Below the pieces are notes generated by a model, which was not told where the DNA came from, did not search any database, and saw only the letters and a list, made by a program, of their open reading frames with translations. Of a stretch of 37,531 bases of DNA, positions 1 through 9,890 are shown piece by piece. Source of the DNA: Nymphaea colorata. Taxonomy: Eukaryota > Streptophyta > Magnoliopsida > Nymphaeales > Nymphaeaceae. The position numbers and the translations under genes were made by a program. How positions within the stretch are numbered: position 1 is the stretch's first letter; each line of letters begins with the position of its first letter. The stretch is from NCBI RefSeq assembly GCF_008831285.2, contig NC_045140.1, positions 13,142,505 to 13,180,035 of the forward strand, read 5' to 3'.

Positions 1-993
1 ATTTTGACTTTATATGTGGATGACATTTTGCTTGCTTCAAATGATCTTCAATTGCTAACAGAAACCAAACATTTTCTCGCATCTCATTTTGAGATGAAGG
101 ACATGGGTGAGGCTTCATTTGTTCTTGGCATTGAGATTCGTCGAGACAGATCTAAATGTGTTTTAAGTATCTCCCAATCAGCATACATCAATAAAGTTCT
201 TAAAAGATATGGGATGGAGAATTGTTCTCCTATTTCGGCACCCATAGCTAAAGGGGATAAATTGAGCCTAAATGATTGTTCAAAGGACGAATTTGAAAAG
301 GCACAAATGATCAACATTCTATATGCATCTGCGGTTGGCAGCTTGCAGTATGCGCAGATTTGTACTAGGCCTGATATTTCTTTTGTTGTTGGCATGCTTG
401 GTAGATTTCAGTCTAATCCAGGCATGGCACATTGGAAGGCCGTAAAGAGGGTCATGCGATACTTGCAAGGGACAAAAGATTACATGTTGACATATCGCAA
501 GGTGGACCATTTAGAAGTGATTGGCTATTCTGATGCCGATCTTGGAGGATGTACCGATAGTAGAAAGTCTACTATTGGTTTTGTTTTCCTTCTATCAAGA
601 GGTGCCATCTCATGGGGGAGCAAAAAGCAGACTGTGACTGCTGCTCACACCATGGAAGCAGAATTCATTGCATTATATGAGACTACATCATAGACAATTT
701 AGATAAAGAACTTCATTTCACAGCTCAAGATAGTGGAATCCATTGATAGACCACTTAAGGTTCACTGTGATAATGAAGCTGCAGTGTCTTTTTCCAACAA
801 CAACAAAAGTACTACTTCTTGTAAGCATATGAAACTTAAGTATTTTGTTGTTAAAGAAAGGACAGAGAATCAACTAGTGTGTATTCAACACATTGGAACT
901 ACAGATATGGTTACAGATCCTCTTACTAAAGCGCTAGCATCTGGTATGTTCTTTGAACATGTTAAGAGGATGAGTTTGTGTAGTTCAATGTAA
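1..993 (+). pseudogene. Copia-1 pol, RT C-terminal part plus RNase H
   Basis: The first residues contain LYVDDILLAS, with the intact YVDD catalytic motif of copia reverse transcriptase. RNase H follows: YSDADLGGCTDSRKSTIGF near 525-585, a WGSKKQ segment near 614-630, and after the break a CDNEAAV segment and DPLTKALASGMFFEHV near 915-960. One frame runs the whole way and is interrupted only by two TAG codons at 691-693 and 700-702. The second falls where the family normally has tryptophan, consistent with a TGG-to-TAG change. Apart from these stops the domain looks well preserved, so this is the least decayed of the three copia elements here. Confidence 0.9.
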
Positions 994-1182
994 ACACACT
1001 ATTATGCAAACATTTATGAATGTGATCACATACAGTTTGTTGATTCTCATTAAGTTTGTTGTCTATTTATTTTGTATTCTCATTTGTTTGTTGAGAAGTT
1101 TTGTAAGACAACAATGTGGGACCTTGGAATGGATTTTAAGGCTAATCCATTCATTTTGTTTACCCTTGATAACGACTTGGAC

Positions 1183-1193
1183 TAGTGGGAGAT
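1183..1193 (+). other. Copia-1 polypurine tract
   Basis: The purine-rich run TAGTGGGAGAT lies immediately before TGTTAGG. In Ty1/copia elements this arrangement primes plus-strand synthesis and marks the start of the 3' LTR. Confidence 0.8.
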
Positions 1194-1369
1194 TGTTAGG
1201 ATTTCCCCATCTGGATAGTCATGCGTCGATACGGGTCCATATCCGTTTCGAACCCTTAAGTATAAATACTTGTGTCTTGTGATGGTGTGAGATATATTCA
1301 GTTTTTACCGTCTGGGTAATCGGTCCCCTTAGCCATACGTGAATTGCCTGTCCCCATCACTGGGCTGCT
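1194..1369 (+). repeat. Copia-1 3' LTR (right boundary uncertain)
   Basis: The LTR begins with TGTTAGGATTT directly after the polypurine tract. A TATA-like TATAAATA lies at 1261-1268 and would be the LTR promoter. There is no second LTR in the window to align, so the end is only bracketed. No primer-binding site is seen after it, as expected for a 3' LTR. Confidence 0.6.
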
Positions 1370-1531
1370 ATGGCTGAGGAGAGAAACCCATTGCCGCCGC
1401 CGCCGCCGCTACCTCCGCAGGGGAACGACTCTATGGGGACTGTAGCCGTTCTTCCCACAGCCACCGACATTCAGTCGGCGGTCGCCTCTACAGGTTCTAC
1501 TTCCACCCTATTTGAAACACATGAATCATGA
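1370..1531 (+). other. Short proline-rich reading frame just after the Copia-1 LTR
   Basis: An ATG at 1370 opens a 53-codon frame ending in TGA at 1529-1531. Its product starts MAEERNPLPPPPPLPP and is rich in proline, alanine, serine and threonine. The local sequence is GC-rich, unlike everything around it. It could be the N-terminus of a gag gene (an LTR-leader-gag arrangement), a captured or host exon ending at one of the GT dinucleotides near 1494, or chance. No primer-binding site is visible between LTR and ATG, which argues against a simple second copia copy. Function unknown. Confidence 0.3.
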
Positions 1532-2922
1532 ATGCTTCTTTCGAATTTCTGCATTTTCGTTTATGCGCTATCTAGATTTCTAGCAAAGGTCCAATAGTGT
1601 AAACAATTGGAGGAGAACATTTCTCAAGTGTAAACATCATCAAACAATAAATAATTGGATTGTAAACAAATAGATGAAAACAAGAAGCTTGATCTGTTCG
1701 ACCAAGAGGGATCCCTGACTGATACATCAGCTTTTAATCACGCTTACTCCTGATGCATGTGTTGGGGTGCGTGCTGTGTTAGATATACAAAGCAGACCAG
1801 ATTGGTCCTTCAATATGGGTTAGGTAGGCTTTTGACATGACCAAAGTTATGTGATGTGTAGGGTTTGAAGATCACAAAGGATGCCTTTGAGTTAGCCTGT
1901 GCATGTTTTGGCTCAAGGGTTTTTAAACCTGATGACTGCTTCCGTGATAGCAGAAGCCAAGTCCACTCTGCTAAACCCTCTTGCAATTATAGAGCTTGAA
2001 GCTTCAACAAAAGTGTCATCTAAGGTTTGATTGTGGCGGAGGAGGAAGGAGGATGGGTTTAGTCTTATCTGAAGATCTCAAAATGTAGGCAATGTTCGTG
2101 AGTGGGTGGAAGCTCCATTAGAATCACAGTTCCATAGAGAGGTGGTGCACAATTCCACTGGTACTGTTCTTTCTGAGTTAGGAGACAAAATTCGAGTTGG
2201 CATTTCTCTTCCAGTTTATGGCAATAAGCATCATTAAAACCGATCTTGAAAATTAAATTATTGACCTCCTCCACTTTGAAAACCCAAAGTTCAACCTCCC
2301 AACAACACTGATCGATGCCTTTCTTCTGATAAGTCTGACAGATCTTTTTGATGCTTCCTCAGTCAAGCGTTTTAGTGAAGGGCGCTAACCCCTTTGGTGT
2401 ATTAGTTTCTGTTCTACAAAAAAAATTGATTTTCCTTGTGCAATCCAAGTAATGATCCTCCTTTTTTCTCAATAATAGTTCGTTAAACAAGTAACAATTC
2501 TCTCTCTCCCTCACACACACACACAAAAACGTATTTAACCAACAAGAGGTCTACTTTCATAGACTCAAACCGAGAAAATCTAATACAAATAAAACTAAAT
2601 TGAGCGTCACCATGTATGGAAAAGTAACCATAAAAGATGGTATTTTTGGAGTACAACTGCAACCCTTCCGATGAGGTACTTCTCAGAGTTTCCAGAATAG
2701 AAGGCATCTTCATTTTTCATCAAGCAACAGACAAAAGGAAGGAGTGAGGCGAAACTCGCGTGAGGCTGACAGTGGCTTCCTCATCACCAACTCAGCATCA
2801 TGATGAAAAGGTTACCTTATTCATCTTCCATAAGGGCAAGGAGGAGCACGTAGGAATGTCAACTGCTAAGCCACTAAGGGAGAAGGCGAGCTTCTGCTAG
2901 TGAAATTCCGTATCACATTACA
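1532..2922. other. Intergenic stretch, no gene recognised
   Basis: I see no convincing coding sequence here. The part nearest 2922 should contain the 3' UTR and polyadenylation region of the minus-strand F-box gene. A short CA run lies near 2511-2525. Small open frames (for example 2065-2274 and 2483-2713 on the minus strand) show no recognisable domain. Confidence 0.5.
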
Positions 2923-4089
2923 CTATGACAACCTGGTGGAGGTAGACTGAAGAAGGAAACGTTCTATTCCTCGACCAATAGACATCAATTCCTCAGCCTT
3001 CACTTCCACCTCCCCTCTCAAACACTTGAATGACTCCAATCCTACAATAGTTAACTTTTGACAACCATGCATGTATAGCACCCTGAGACTGCCACACCCA
3101 TTCTGAAGCGCACGCAGCCCTCTATCACAAAGATTGCGGCATCTGTTTACATGAAGTATCTCCAAATTTTGGCAATTAACAGCGATAGCCTCCCAACCAA
3201 GGGCCTTCACTTCATGGCACAGGGCTAAACACCATTCCTTCAGCAATGGACACCCTTTTGCAATCGCTGTCACAGATTCATTGCCAACAAAGCGGCACAT
3301 GCGCAGATTTAGAAATCTCAAGCAGCTCCCACCTAGACCAATGGAGCCTAGGCCATCACCACCATTCCAGCATCTCAAATTTGAAATGTTCAAGTACTCA
3401 AGACAGCCAGTGCTAGCGGTTTCCAGGAGGCCATCTGTTGTGAATGAACACGAATCAGCTTCCAAATATATGAGCTGCTGACAGTCCTTGAACCCATGTC
3501 CCCTTATTCCCTTACAATATGAAACAGTTACTGCCTGAAGTTTAGGACAACCACTGGAAAGGGCTGAGATACCATGATCAGTAACAAGCACGCAATATGA
3601 AAGATTCACATTTTCCAATGCCAAGCAAGAATGACTCAGGATCTCTAGCACTGCATCAGTGACATTACACCGATATAAACTGATGGATGTGAGATTAGGG
3701 CATCCCAAGAATACCAATGAAAACCCATTTGCTGTAATATAAAAGCAACAGTCAAGACACAAGGTCTGCAGCTTGGAGCCACAAGAATACAAATGTTTCA
3801 GTGCTGAATCAGGTAACAGAGTGCATCCAGCCAGGCTGAGGGAGTACAAAGAATGAAAGCGGGATAGAAGGCGGGGGAGTTGTTTAGTGTAGTTTTCTGC
3901 AGCACTAGAATCATAATACGATTGAAGCTTTAAGTGCAGACGAGTTGCATTCTGGATCTGAAGCCAGCGCTGGCAGGTTAATCCAAATGCCTCGCGATCA
4001 GTACGGCAGTTAAGATGCTGAAATATTGCCACTAGACAGTCATCAGGTAAGTCAGAGATTACAGAAGATCGGTCCACAACTGCCTCCAT
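2923..4089 (-). CDS. FBL12: F-box/LRR-repeat protein, FBL12-like
   Basis: This is an intact 388-residue frame. Residues about 11-50 form an F-box (ISDLPDDCLVAIFQHL, with the conserved Trp at 42), the module that binds SKP1 in SCF ubiquitin ligases. From about residue 75 to 345 there are cysteine-rich leucine-rich repeats of the 'LxxLxLxxCxxItdxgL' type, for example LNLRMCRFVGNESVTAIAKG and LHVNRCRNLCDRGL, which normally form the substrate-binding arc. Length, order and the C-terminal repeats match plant proteins annotated F-box/LRR-repeat protein 12. By family knowledge it would act as the substrate receptor of an SCF E3 ligase; the substrate cannot be read from the sequence. The frame is open from ATG to stop without introns. 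The symbol rests on my recognition of the family, not on a search. Confidence 0.88.
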   Translation of the reverse strand: MEAVVDRSSVISDLPDDCLVAIFQHLNCRTDREAFGLTCQRWLQIQNATRLHLKLQSYYDSSAAENYTKQLPRLLSRFHSLYSLSLAGCTLLPDSALKHLYSCGSKLQTLCLDCCFYITANGFSLVFLGCPNLTSISLYRCNVTDAVLEILSHSCLALENVNLSYCVLVTDHGISALSSGCPKLQAVTVSYCKGIRGHGFKDCQQLIYLEADSCSFTTDGLLETASTGCLEYLNISNLRCWNGGDGLGSIGLGGSCLRFLNLRMCRFVGNESVTAIAKGCPLLKEWCLALCHEVKALGWEAIAVNCQNLEILHVNRCRNLCDRGLRALQNGCGSLRVLYMHGCQKLTIVGLESFKCLRGEVEVKAEELMSIGRGIERFLLQSTSTRLS

Positions 4090-4135
4090 GTATGCTAAAA
4101 ATGCAAGTGTAAGAGTTGCACATTTATAGCTTGTC
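4090..4135 (-). promoter_or_regulatory. 5' flank of the FBL12-like gene: TATA-like site or 5'-UTR splice acceptor
   Basis: On the minus strand a pyrimidine-rich run ending in TTTTTAG (AG at 4095-4096) lies six bases before the ATG, which would fit a 3' splice site of a 5'-UTR intron. A TATAAATG also lies about 35 bases upstream of the ATG (near 4122-4128). The two readings conflict: either transcription starts very close to the ATG, or the leader is spliced and the true promoter lies further right. Sequence alone does not decide. Confidence 0.35.
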
Positions 4136-4914
4136 GTCCAGTCCTAGAGAAGCAGTAGCAAGGCGCAAACCATTGTTGGTGAGCCTGCATGGTCATAGGT
4201 ATCTAGTTGAAATATAAAAGCCTTAGACCCATTAATCTGGAGAACCCAGAATGAATGGAAGCATTAACTTTTGACGGTCAGAGACGAAGAAGCAAAACTG
4301 CAGAAAAAAAACAATGCCACTTTTTCTGATTATTTGTGCTACTCCGAACAATATGGAAGCGATGAGTCTGATGATCTGCAATGTGCTATGCTGCAAAAAA
4401 GTGAGTTAACGTAGCTTAGACACAAATAAGATTTTTAATGAAACAAAAGAAGAGAGAAAAATTTATAACATTCAGCCATTATACTAAAAAATTGGTATTT
4501 GTTCATTCAAAACCGTATGAAAACTCAATTGACTCAGACCATACATATTAAACACGTGGCTTTGCATTGAGGCTTAACAGGATTCTGTGTAACTGGAAGA
4601 GAAATGGACAATTAAGAACATGGGATTCTGAAAGTTCATTAACTTGTTGAATTTCCTAAGGTTCAGTTTTGTACCTTGACAAGCAAACATTTTTTAACAA
4701 TTAAGATATGATCAATCTAAATCAAATCTTGATTCCTTGATGTTATTTCTAGTGATACTTTACATATAGAAATGATTCAAGCACATTTAAAAACAGTGAG
4801 AATTTCTAAATATAAATAAACTTAAACACTACTGCTGGGAAAAGGAAAGGCCAAAATACAAACTAGAATAAGTGGTGAAATCGTCAGTCTGTTCCCCACT
4901 GGCTTTTCGATTAA
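4136..4914. other. Intergenic, AT-rich, likely upstream region of the FBL12-like gene
   Basis: No coding sequence is recognised. It may hold the promoter or a 5'-UTR exon of the F-box gene. No specific cis-element is strong enough to call. Confidence 0.4.
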
Positions 4915-5170
4915 GGGCATATGTTTGTTTGGCTCTATGAGTCCCCAACTTCTATAGGTTCCCACGAGCATCTATTACATGCACAGAAAATCACAAGCTA
5001 CATATACAAAATTAATACAGCTTGTGATACTTCATCACTCGCTGTGAAAGTAAACACCCTCAATCCTGTGATTTTCAACATCTTCAGGACCAAAAATCAC
5101 AGCCCAAGAAGTCAAAACTGCAAATCTTGATCCTATGGATTTTCAGCCTATGACAACAACAAACATGCCC
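4915..5170. mobile_element. Tourist-like (PIF/Harbinger) MITE, 256 bp
   Basis: The left end reads GGGCATATGTTTGTTTGGC and the right end, read inwards on the other strand, GGGCATGTTTGTTGTTGTC. These are imperfect terminal inverted repeats starting GGGCAT. The element is flanked by TAA at 4912-4914 and TAA at 5171-5173, the three-base target-site duplication typical of PIF/Harbinger and Tourist elements. It has no coding capacity. It lies between the two host genes, 5' of the FBL12-like gene and 3' of the zinc-ribbon gene. Confidence 0.75.
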
Positions 5171-5467
5171 TAAACACGGCCTTCTAAAGACCAACCAATT
5201 TTAAGGTGCACCAATAATTTAATCATTTTAATGCCAAGCAGAAAGGTTATTGGTTGACTATTCAATTAAATGCACTGTCGGTCTTCAGTTTTAAGCCCCT
5301 CAAGAACCTGCTTATATGGATTATCCAAAAGCTGATACCCTTGAATAGACCAATGTTCCACAACCACGCTTGACACTGTCCTTGTCCCGTTTTTTGATAA
5401 CCTAGCTCCCGACAAGAGTACAGAGACACCCATGAGAGATTCACGTTTAAAAAGCTCACTAGTCACT

Positions 5468-5520
5468 CCTCTCTCTCTCTCTCTCCCCATCTCCTCCACC
5501 CCCCCTCCCTCCAAAAAAAA
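5468..5520. repeat. CT microsatellite followed by a C-rich tract
   Basis: A CT run spans about 5468-5484 and leads into a CCT/CCC-rich stretch and an A run. It lies 3' of the zinc-ribbon gene and is low-complexity sequence with no coding signal. Confidence 0.8.
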
Positions 5521-5695
5521 GAAAAAACCCTTCAATCAATAGCAACCAGAATATTAAATGAGAAAATGTGCACCCATACATTCACATGAACAACCTCAAG
5601 GACTGAAAATCTAATAGATGCAAGTTATTGAGAAGTCCTATGAATTACCTACAAAGACCCCTGAACTTCAGGTGCTTTCATATCAATGCTGCAAC

Positions 5696-8600
5696 CTAGC
5701 ATTGATCTGAAGGCTGAAGTGCTTTGATCTTTATGGTGTATTTCTTGTGAGTTGTGGGTAGGCTAGATGAATCACAGAAGTCTCGAGAATCAAAGCCACA
5801 TAGGGCAGATGAATCACTGTACCCATATCCAATCAATACTCCACAATTACGACAAAGAAGCTTGGTTTTCATTCTATAGAGACCCCATGAATAAGGGAGA
5901 CACTTGACCTCATCAACCTGGGTGAAACGGCTAACATCAATGGAGAGGAATGTGATGACACCCTTCTTGATGGTTTTCTGATATTTAGAGCCTATAGAGG
6001 AGGTGATGCGATTTGAAGAGTTCAAGTTTAGAGGGTACCCGCAAGACCCACAACTGCAGGGAGAAGAAGAAATCCGAGTTTAAGATTACGCACATAAAAA
6101 AACTTCACTTATTAAGCAATAACAACCAAGGCAAGATTTATTACTGAGTCAAAATTCCAATTTTCAAAGACTGAATGTGCAATAATATCATGGAGGAAAT
6201 AGAACCAACCATAAGGACTATAGAGAAAGCAAGAATTCAGATGATCTATGCAGTAAGTTAGTAGTTAATACTGATTATTGTCATAACTTCTCACTAAGAC
6301 AAGGACAATATATACCACAATGATCTATTTTTGCACAAAAATTCTTACATGTAAAGGAACACATAGTCCTTGATGTCTGCAAGCAATATTTCAGCAGAAA
6401 TTACCGCTTATAAATTGTATGAGATATCATGAGGTCAAGGAAGGAGTAGAGGAAGGAAAGAGGAAAAACTTAAGTCCCAAACTATTGGTAGAAACTAGAA
6501 AGTTTTTATAAAAAATATCGTAAGTCTAAGTCTACTTTCTGTTTCCAGCCTCTGCAGTTAATTTCAGTAACCACAATATCTTTCCTCCAGAAAGATTTTA
6601 GATCATGTAAAGGCCTTTATTTAGAGATCAACAATGTTTGGTACTCTTTGATAATATTATTTCAAGAAACCCTTATTGAGTTGGTATAATCCTATATGCA
6701 TACAGGTTCACTAAAATAAAAATCATTTTTTGATACCAATGTAAATGAACGGAAAGCATCCCAGATGCGTTTTCATCCACATCTGGAAAACCAAGCAAGC
6801 CAAAACTTGAACTAGGATAGAGAGACTCCGAAAGAGTTTTAAAGCCAACTGCTCATTGCTCAATATATATTTTCTTACCACAGCTGAAATAGTTTTTTTT
6901 CTTATTTTATTTATTGAAAAAATACATTTTGATTTCTATCACGCTACATGAGGAATACGTCTATTATCTAATAAGGAAAACTAATAGGCATGACTAAAAT
7001 AGGTTGGGCTGGTTAGCAGCACCATATCCTGAACCTAGGGCTAGACAAGGGGGAACAAAAAAGGAAATATACATTTGATTCTTCAAACATAACAGCCAGC
7101 AACCTCCAATAGCTTTCAGAGATCGTTTCTTCTATTTCTTTTCAAAGAAAATATGCAAAAGTCGTCGAATTGCAGACAGCACAAAAATTTTCATCCTTCA
7201 CGGTTGAGCACCCATAATGCCTCATTATAGGATCTGACACATATGCAACATGCATTGACTTGCTTTTTTGTGTCCTATGATCTGCAGCATGGCCTTGAAA
7301 TTGTTTTAGCTACCAAATGTGCCTACAAATTAAAATGCTTACATCTATGTTGTTAAGGGGTCACCTTGGCGTGGACTAGGCACCAGTTCACACCCGTTGC
7401 CTAAGTCCATCACTTAGGCAATGGGTGTGGTGCTTGCTCCTAGGTGCATCTAGGCTGGACTAGGTGCGCCTAGTCCATGGGAAGGTATATGTCTGTGATT
7501 TTATTGTATATACTATGTATAATCTGTTATAATGTATAATATATGTAAAATCTGATATAATGTATATTTGTGTATTGTATATTAATGTGTTATATGTATA
7601 CTAGTACAATCTGAAGCAATTTTTAAAGTTTCTGCAGTCAAATCTGCTATAATGTATATTATACGTACTGATTCGTACAATCTGTTATATGTACACTCTG
7701 TTATCATGTATATTATATGTTATATGTACAATCTGTTGTAAACGTGTAATGTATATTATATGTACTGATTTGATATGATTTTTGTTTGAAATGATTCAAA
7801 TGAAATAGTCTATAAGGTCTATAACTGAAATAGTCTATAAGAAATGCAAGCACTGTGTCCCGTATGTAAACAAGAATGACGTATCTTCTTTTGTGTATCA
7901 AACTAAGGCATCAGCTAGAACAGAACAACACAGTTTTCCAGTATGTAAACAAGCTGAAAATGTACTGTTAGTCTGTCATGTAAACAAGAATAGAACAATT
8001 TTTCCTGTTTTACTTTTTGGTTTTACTTCAAAATAAGAAAGTGTAAACATTCAATTAGAACAGAATTGAACAGTTTTTCAAGTTTTACTTGGAATATAAG
8101 CTTACAGTTCAGTCAGTAAGCACATAATTTTATTATGAAATGGTTAATGTAACTAAAAGAAAAAAAAATTGGTCACCTTTTTGCCTAGGCGCACCTAGTC
8201 CTGCCTAGGCGCACCTAGTCCTGCCTAGGCGCACCTAGTCCTGCCTAGGCGGGCCTGGCCTGCCTAGGTGCTAGGCCAGGCAGCGCCTGGGCGCCTTGAC
8301 AACATAGCTATATATGACTGCTATTCTCAGCTGTCGGGGAATTAAGTTCACACACATAAGAATGTTAGAAAGGAAGCATCAGGTATGATGTGCATCCTGC
8401 CCACTTGTTGAACCCTTCAATTACTTCATCTTGTTGGTCACGCATGATTTCAAGTCATGCCATTTTAGTTGCAGTGATATTTTTCTGTTTATTATGGTGC
8501 TTGTTAGAATAGATGTCTCCACTACATCTGCGAAGTTCATCAATGTCAAAAATCAAATAGGCCAAACTTGAGAAAACTTTTATGAAAAACCATCACCTTC

Positions 8601-9655
8601 CTCACAAATCTAATTGGATAATATGTGGTTTCAGAAGCAAGGTTACAAAGTTGACGTAACCAATGAAATGAAATAAACTGCATAGGCATACATACGATCA
8701 ATGACAAGCAACCCACATGTTTTATGGAGGGACCAGAAAAACACACTAGATTTCTAAAAGCTACCTGAATGGCACAAAACATGACAAATTTGAACCTATC
8801 CAAAGTAAACAACAAATAATCGGCAATGCACATCCGCAATATCTAAATGCCATTATAGTTTCTATATTCAAGTCATGTGAGATTTAACAACAATCCTAAA
8901 CCGAGAAGACTTAAGTTGGGGGCACCCTCCAGCTAGACCATAAAGGAAGACAGCATACAGTATGACTCTTCACCAACAAAAGCCCTTGATGCTATGTGAT
9001 GAATAGACCTATAAAATAAATATATTCAAGTCATGTTTCTAAAAAAGAATAGGTGCATTCACGAATATGGTCGAAACTAGCATTAAGGGCTTCTTTTGCA
9101 CAGAGTTGGAGCCAGTTTGTCTATTCCTAGACCCTTGTTCTATGTAAGATGATGGGCACCCCCAGCATGACTCCACAAACTTAGAACAAGTTGACATGTA
9201 CAACCAAAAAGTTTATGCTCAGAACAGAGCGCTTTTCTTATATACTGCCAATTACCAACCGCCAATATTCATTTTAATCAAATTCATGTATCAGTGACAT
9301 GATCCTACATCCAAATCACCAATCGGATTCACTTCTCTAGCGAAAAATAAAGACCCAATTCCTAGTCGGGACTTGGAAGGAAAGGCAGATGAAAACTAAT
9401 ACTAATCGATCCCATCTTCCTCGATTTCTAAGGCAAGACAAAACCTAAAGAAAAAGCGATGACTCATTCCACATGCTCACTTTTTTCGTTTGAGAAAAGC
9501 GCTAAGAAGTCATCGAGACAAATCAAGGCTTCCGATTGAAGACGCTGGCATGAATACAAAAACTTCACGAATGAGAGCACTTAAACAAAAACAAAAAGAT
9601 ACAATGCAACACACGAAATCGAGTGGTACCTGTATGTGACATCTGCTGTAGACAT
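5696..9655 (-). CDS. At4g08330-like small zinc-ribbon protein, two coding exons
   Basis: Exon 2 (6053 down to 5696) encodes most of the protein and has two CxxC pairs: CGSC near its start (6052-6041) and CRNC, followed by GVLIGYGY, further on. It ends KIKALQPSDQC before a TAG at 5696-5698. The exon opens directly after a CTGCAG acceptor in the middle of a serine codon. The missing start is at 9655-9630: ATG plus seven codons (MSTADVTY) and two bases AG, then a GTACC donor. Splicing recreates the serine in phase 2 and gives about 127 residues. This matches the family annotated 'uncharacterized protein At4g08330, chloroplastic'. The four cysteines suggest a structural zinc site. The biochemical role is unknown, and a plastid location is only an inherited annotation; I see no clear transit peptide. 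No stop or frameshift is present. Confidence 0.85.
7345..8307. mobile_element. Non-autonomous TIR element with CCTAGGCG-rich ends (963 bp), inside the intron
   Basis: The left end CTATGTTGTTAAGG and the inverted right end CTATGTTGTCAAGG match at 13 of 14 bases. Inside both ends lie GC-rich subterminal blocks built on the palindromic core CCTAGGCG / GACTAGG (7368-7481 and 8182-8290), while the centre is very AT-rich and repetitive (TGTATATTATATGTAC-like units around 7500-7760). There is no coding capacity. No target-site duplication is obvious, so the superfamily is not assigned. Similar 'aaggcgcc...cctaggcgc' repeats are common in plant genomes. Confidence 0.6.
8182..8250. repeat. 20-bp tandem repeat, three full copies plus a partial one
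   Basis: The unit TGCCTAGGCGCACCTAGTCC starts at 8182, 8202 and 8222, and a fourth partial copy starts at 8242. It forms the right subterminal block of the intronic TIR element. The unit contains CCTAGG, and near-inverted copies lie in the left block near 7440-7480. Confidence 0.9.
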
Positions 9656-9890
9656 TTTAGAGAGAGAGAGGGAGAGAGAGAGAGAGAGGATTACAGAGAA
9701 GAAGGGGTTGTCCTATATAAATAGACAAGACACGAGGAGAGAGAGAGAGAGAGCGAGAGGAGTCGGATATTGACTTTCCGCATGCGCTTAGTCGCATCCC
9801 TCAAACCAACCTAATTTATATCGCAATTAAACGCGGGTTAGGGGGGAGAGAGAGAGAGAGAGAGAGAGATCGGCACGACACCAACGAAAC
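9656..9890 (-). promoter_or_regulatory. Promoter/5' leader of the At4g08330-like gene with three GA/CT tracts
   Basis: GA runs (CT on the coding strand) lie at about 9659-9689, 9735-9760 and 9845-9869. A TATA-type sequence CCTATATAAATAG lies at 9712-9724, which on the gene's strand reads CTATTTATATAGG and would place the start site near 9685. The first CT tract then falls in the short 5' leader, right before AAAATGTCT. GAGA-type repeats in plant promoters are bound by BBR/BPC factors; binding here is inference. The TATA core is nearly palindromic and could work in either direction. Confidence 0.55.

Larger units (their letters stand above)
1..1369 (+). mobile_element. Copia-1: 3' end of a Ty1/copia LTR retrotransposon (cut by window edge)
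   Basis: The window opens inside the reverse transcriptase of a copia element. Reading rightwards there is RT with its catalytic motif, RNase H, a polypurine tract and the start of a 3' LTR, which is the canonical order for the 3' half of Ty1/copia. The 5' LTR, gag, protease and integrase would lie left of position 1. The right LTR boundary, and therefore the target-site duplication, cannot be fixed from this window. The end given is the base before the ATG of the next reading frame and is approximate. Confidence 0.85.
6054..9629 (-). other. Phase-2 intron (3,576 bp) of the At4g08330-like gene
   Basis: The donor GTACC is at 9629-9625 and the acceptor TGCAG ends at 6054, both on the minus strand. 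The intron carries a TIR element at 7345-8307. Otherwise it is AT-rich with no coding frame I recognise; the open frames at 7713-7901 and 8546-8839 (minus) show no domain. A phrase 'attcaagtcatgt' occurs twice near 8867 and 9025. Confidence 0.8.

Noticed and set aside
3281-3481. 66-codon plus-strand frame opposite the F-box gene
   Set aside because: It is antisense to the leucine-rich repeats and explained by their codon pattern.
8182-8250. Regularly spaced short repeats resembling a small CRISPR-like array
   Set aside because: The units are contiguous 20-bp tandem repeats without spacers, they lie at the end of a TIR element, and the window is plant nuclear DNA.
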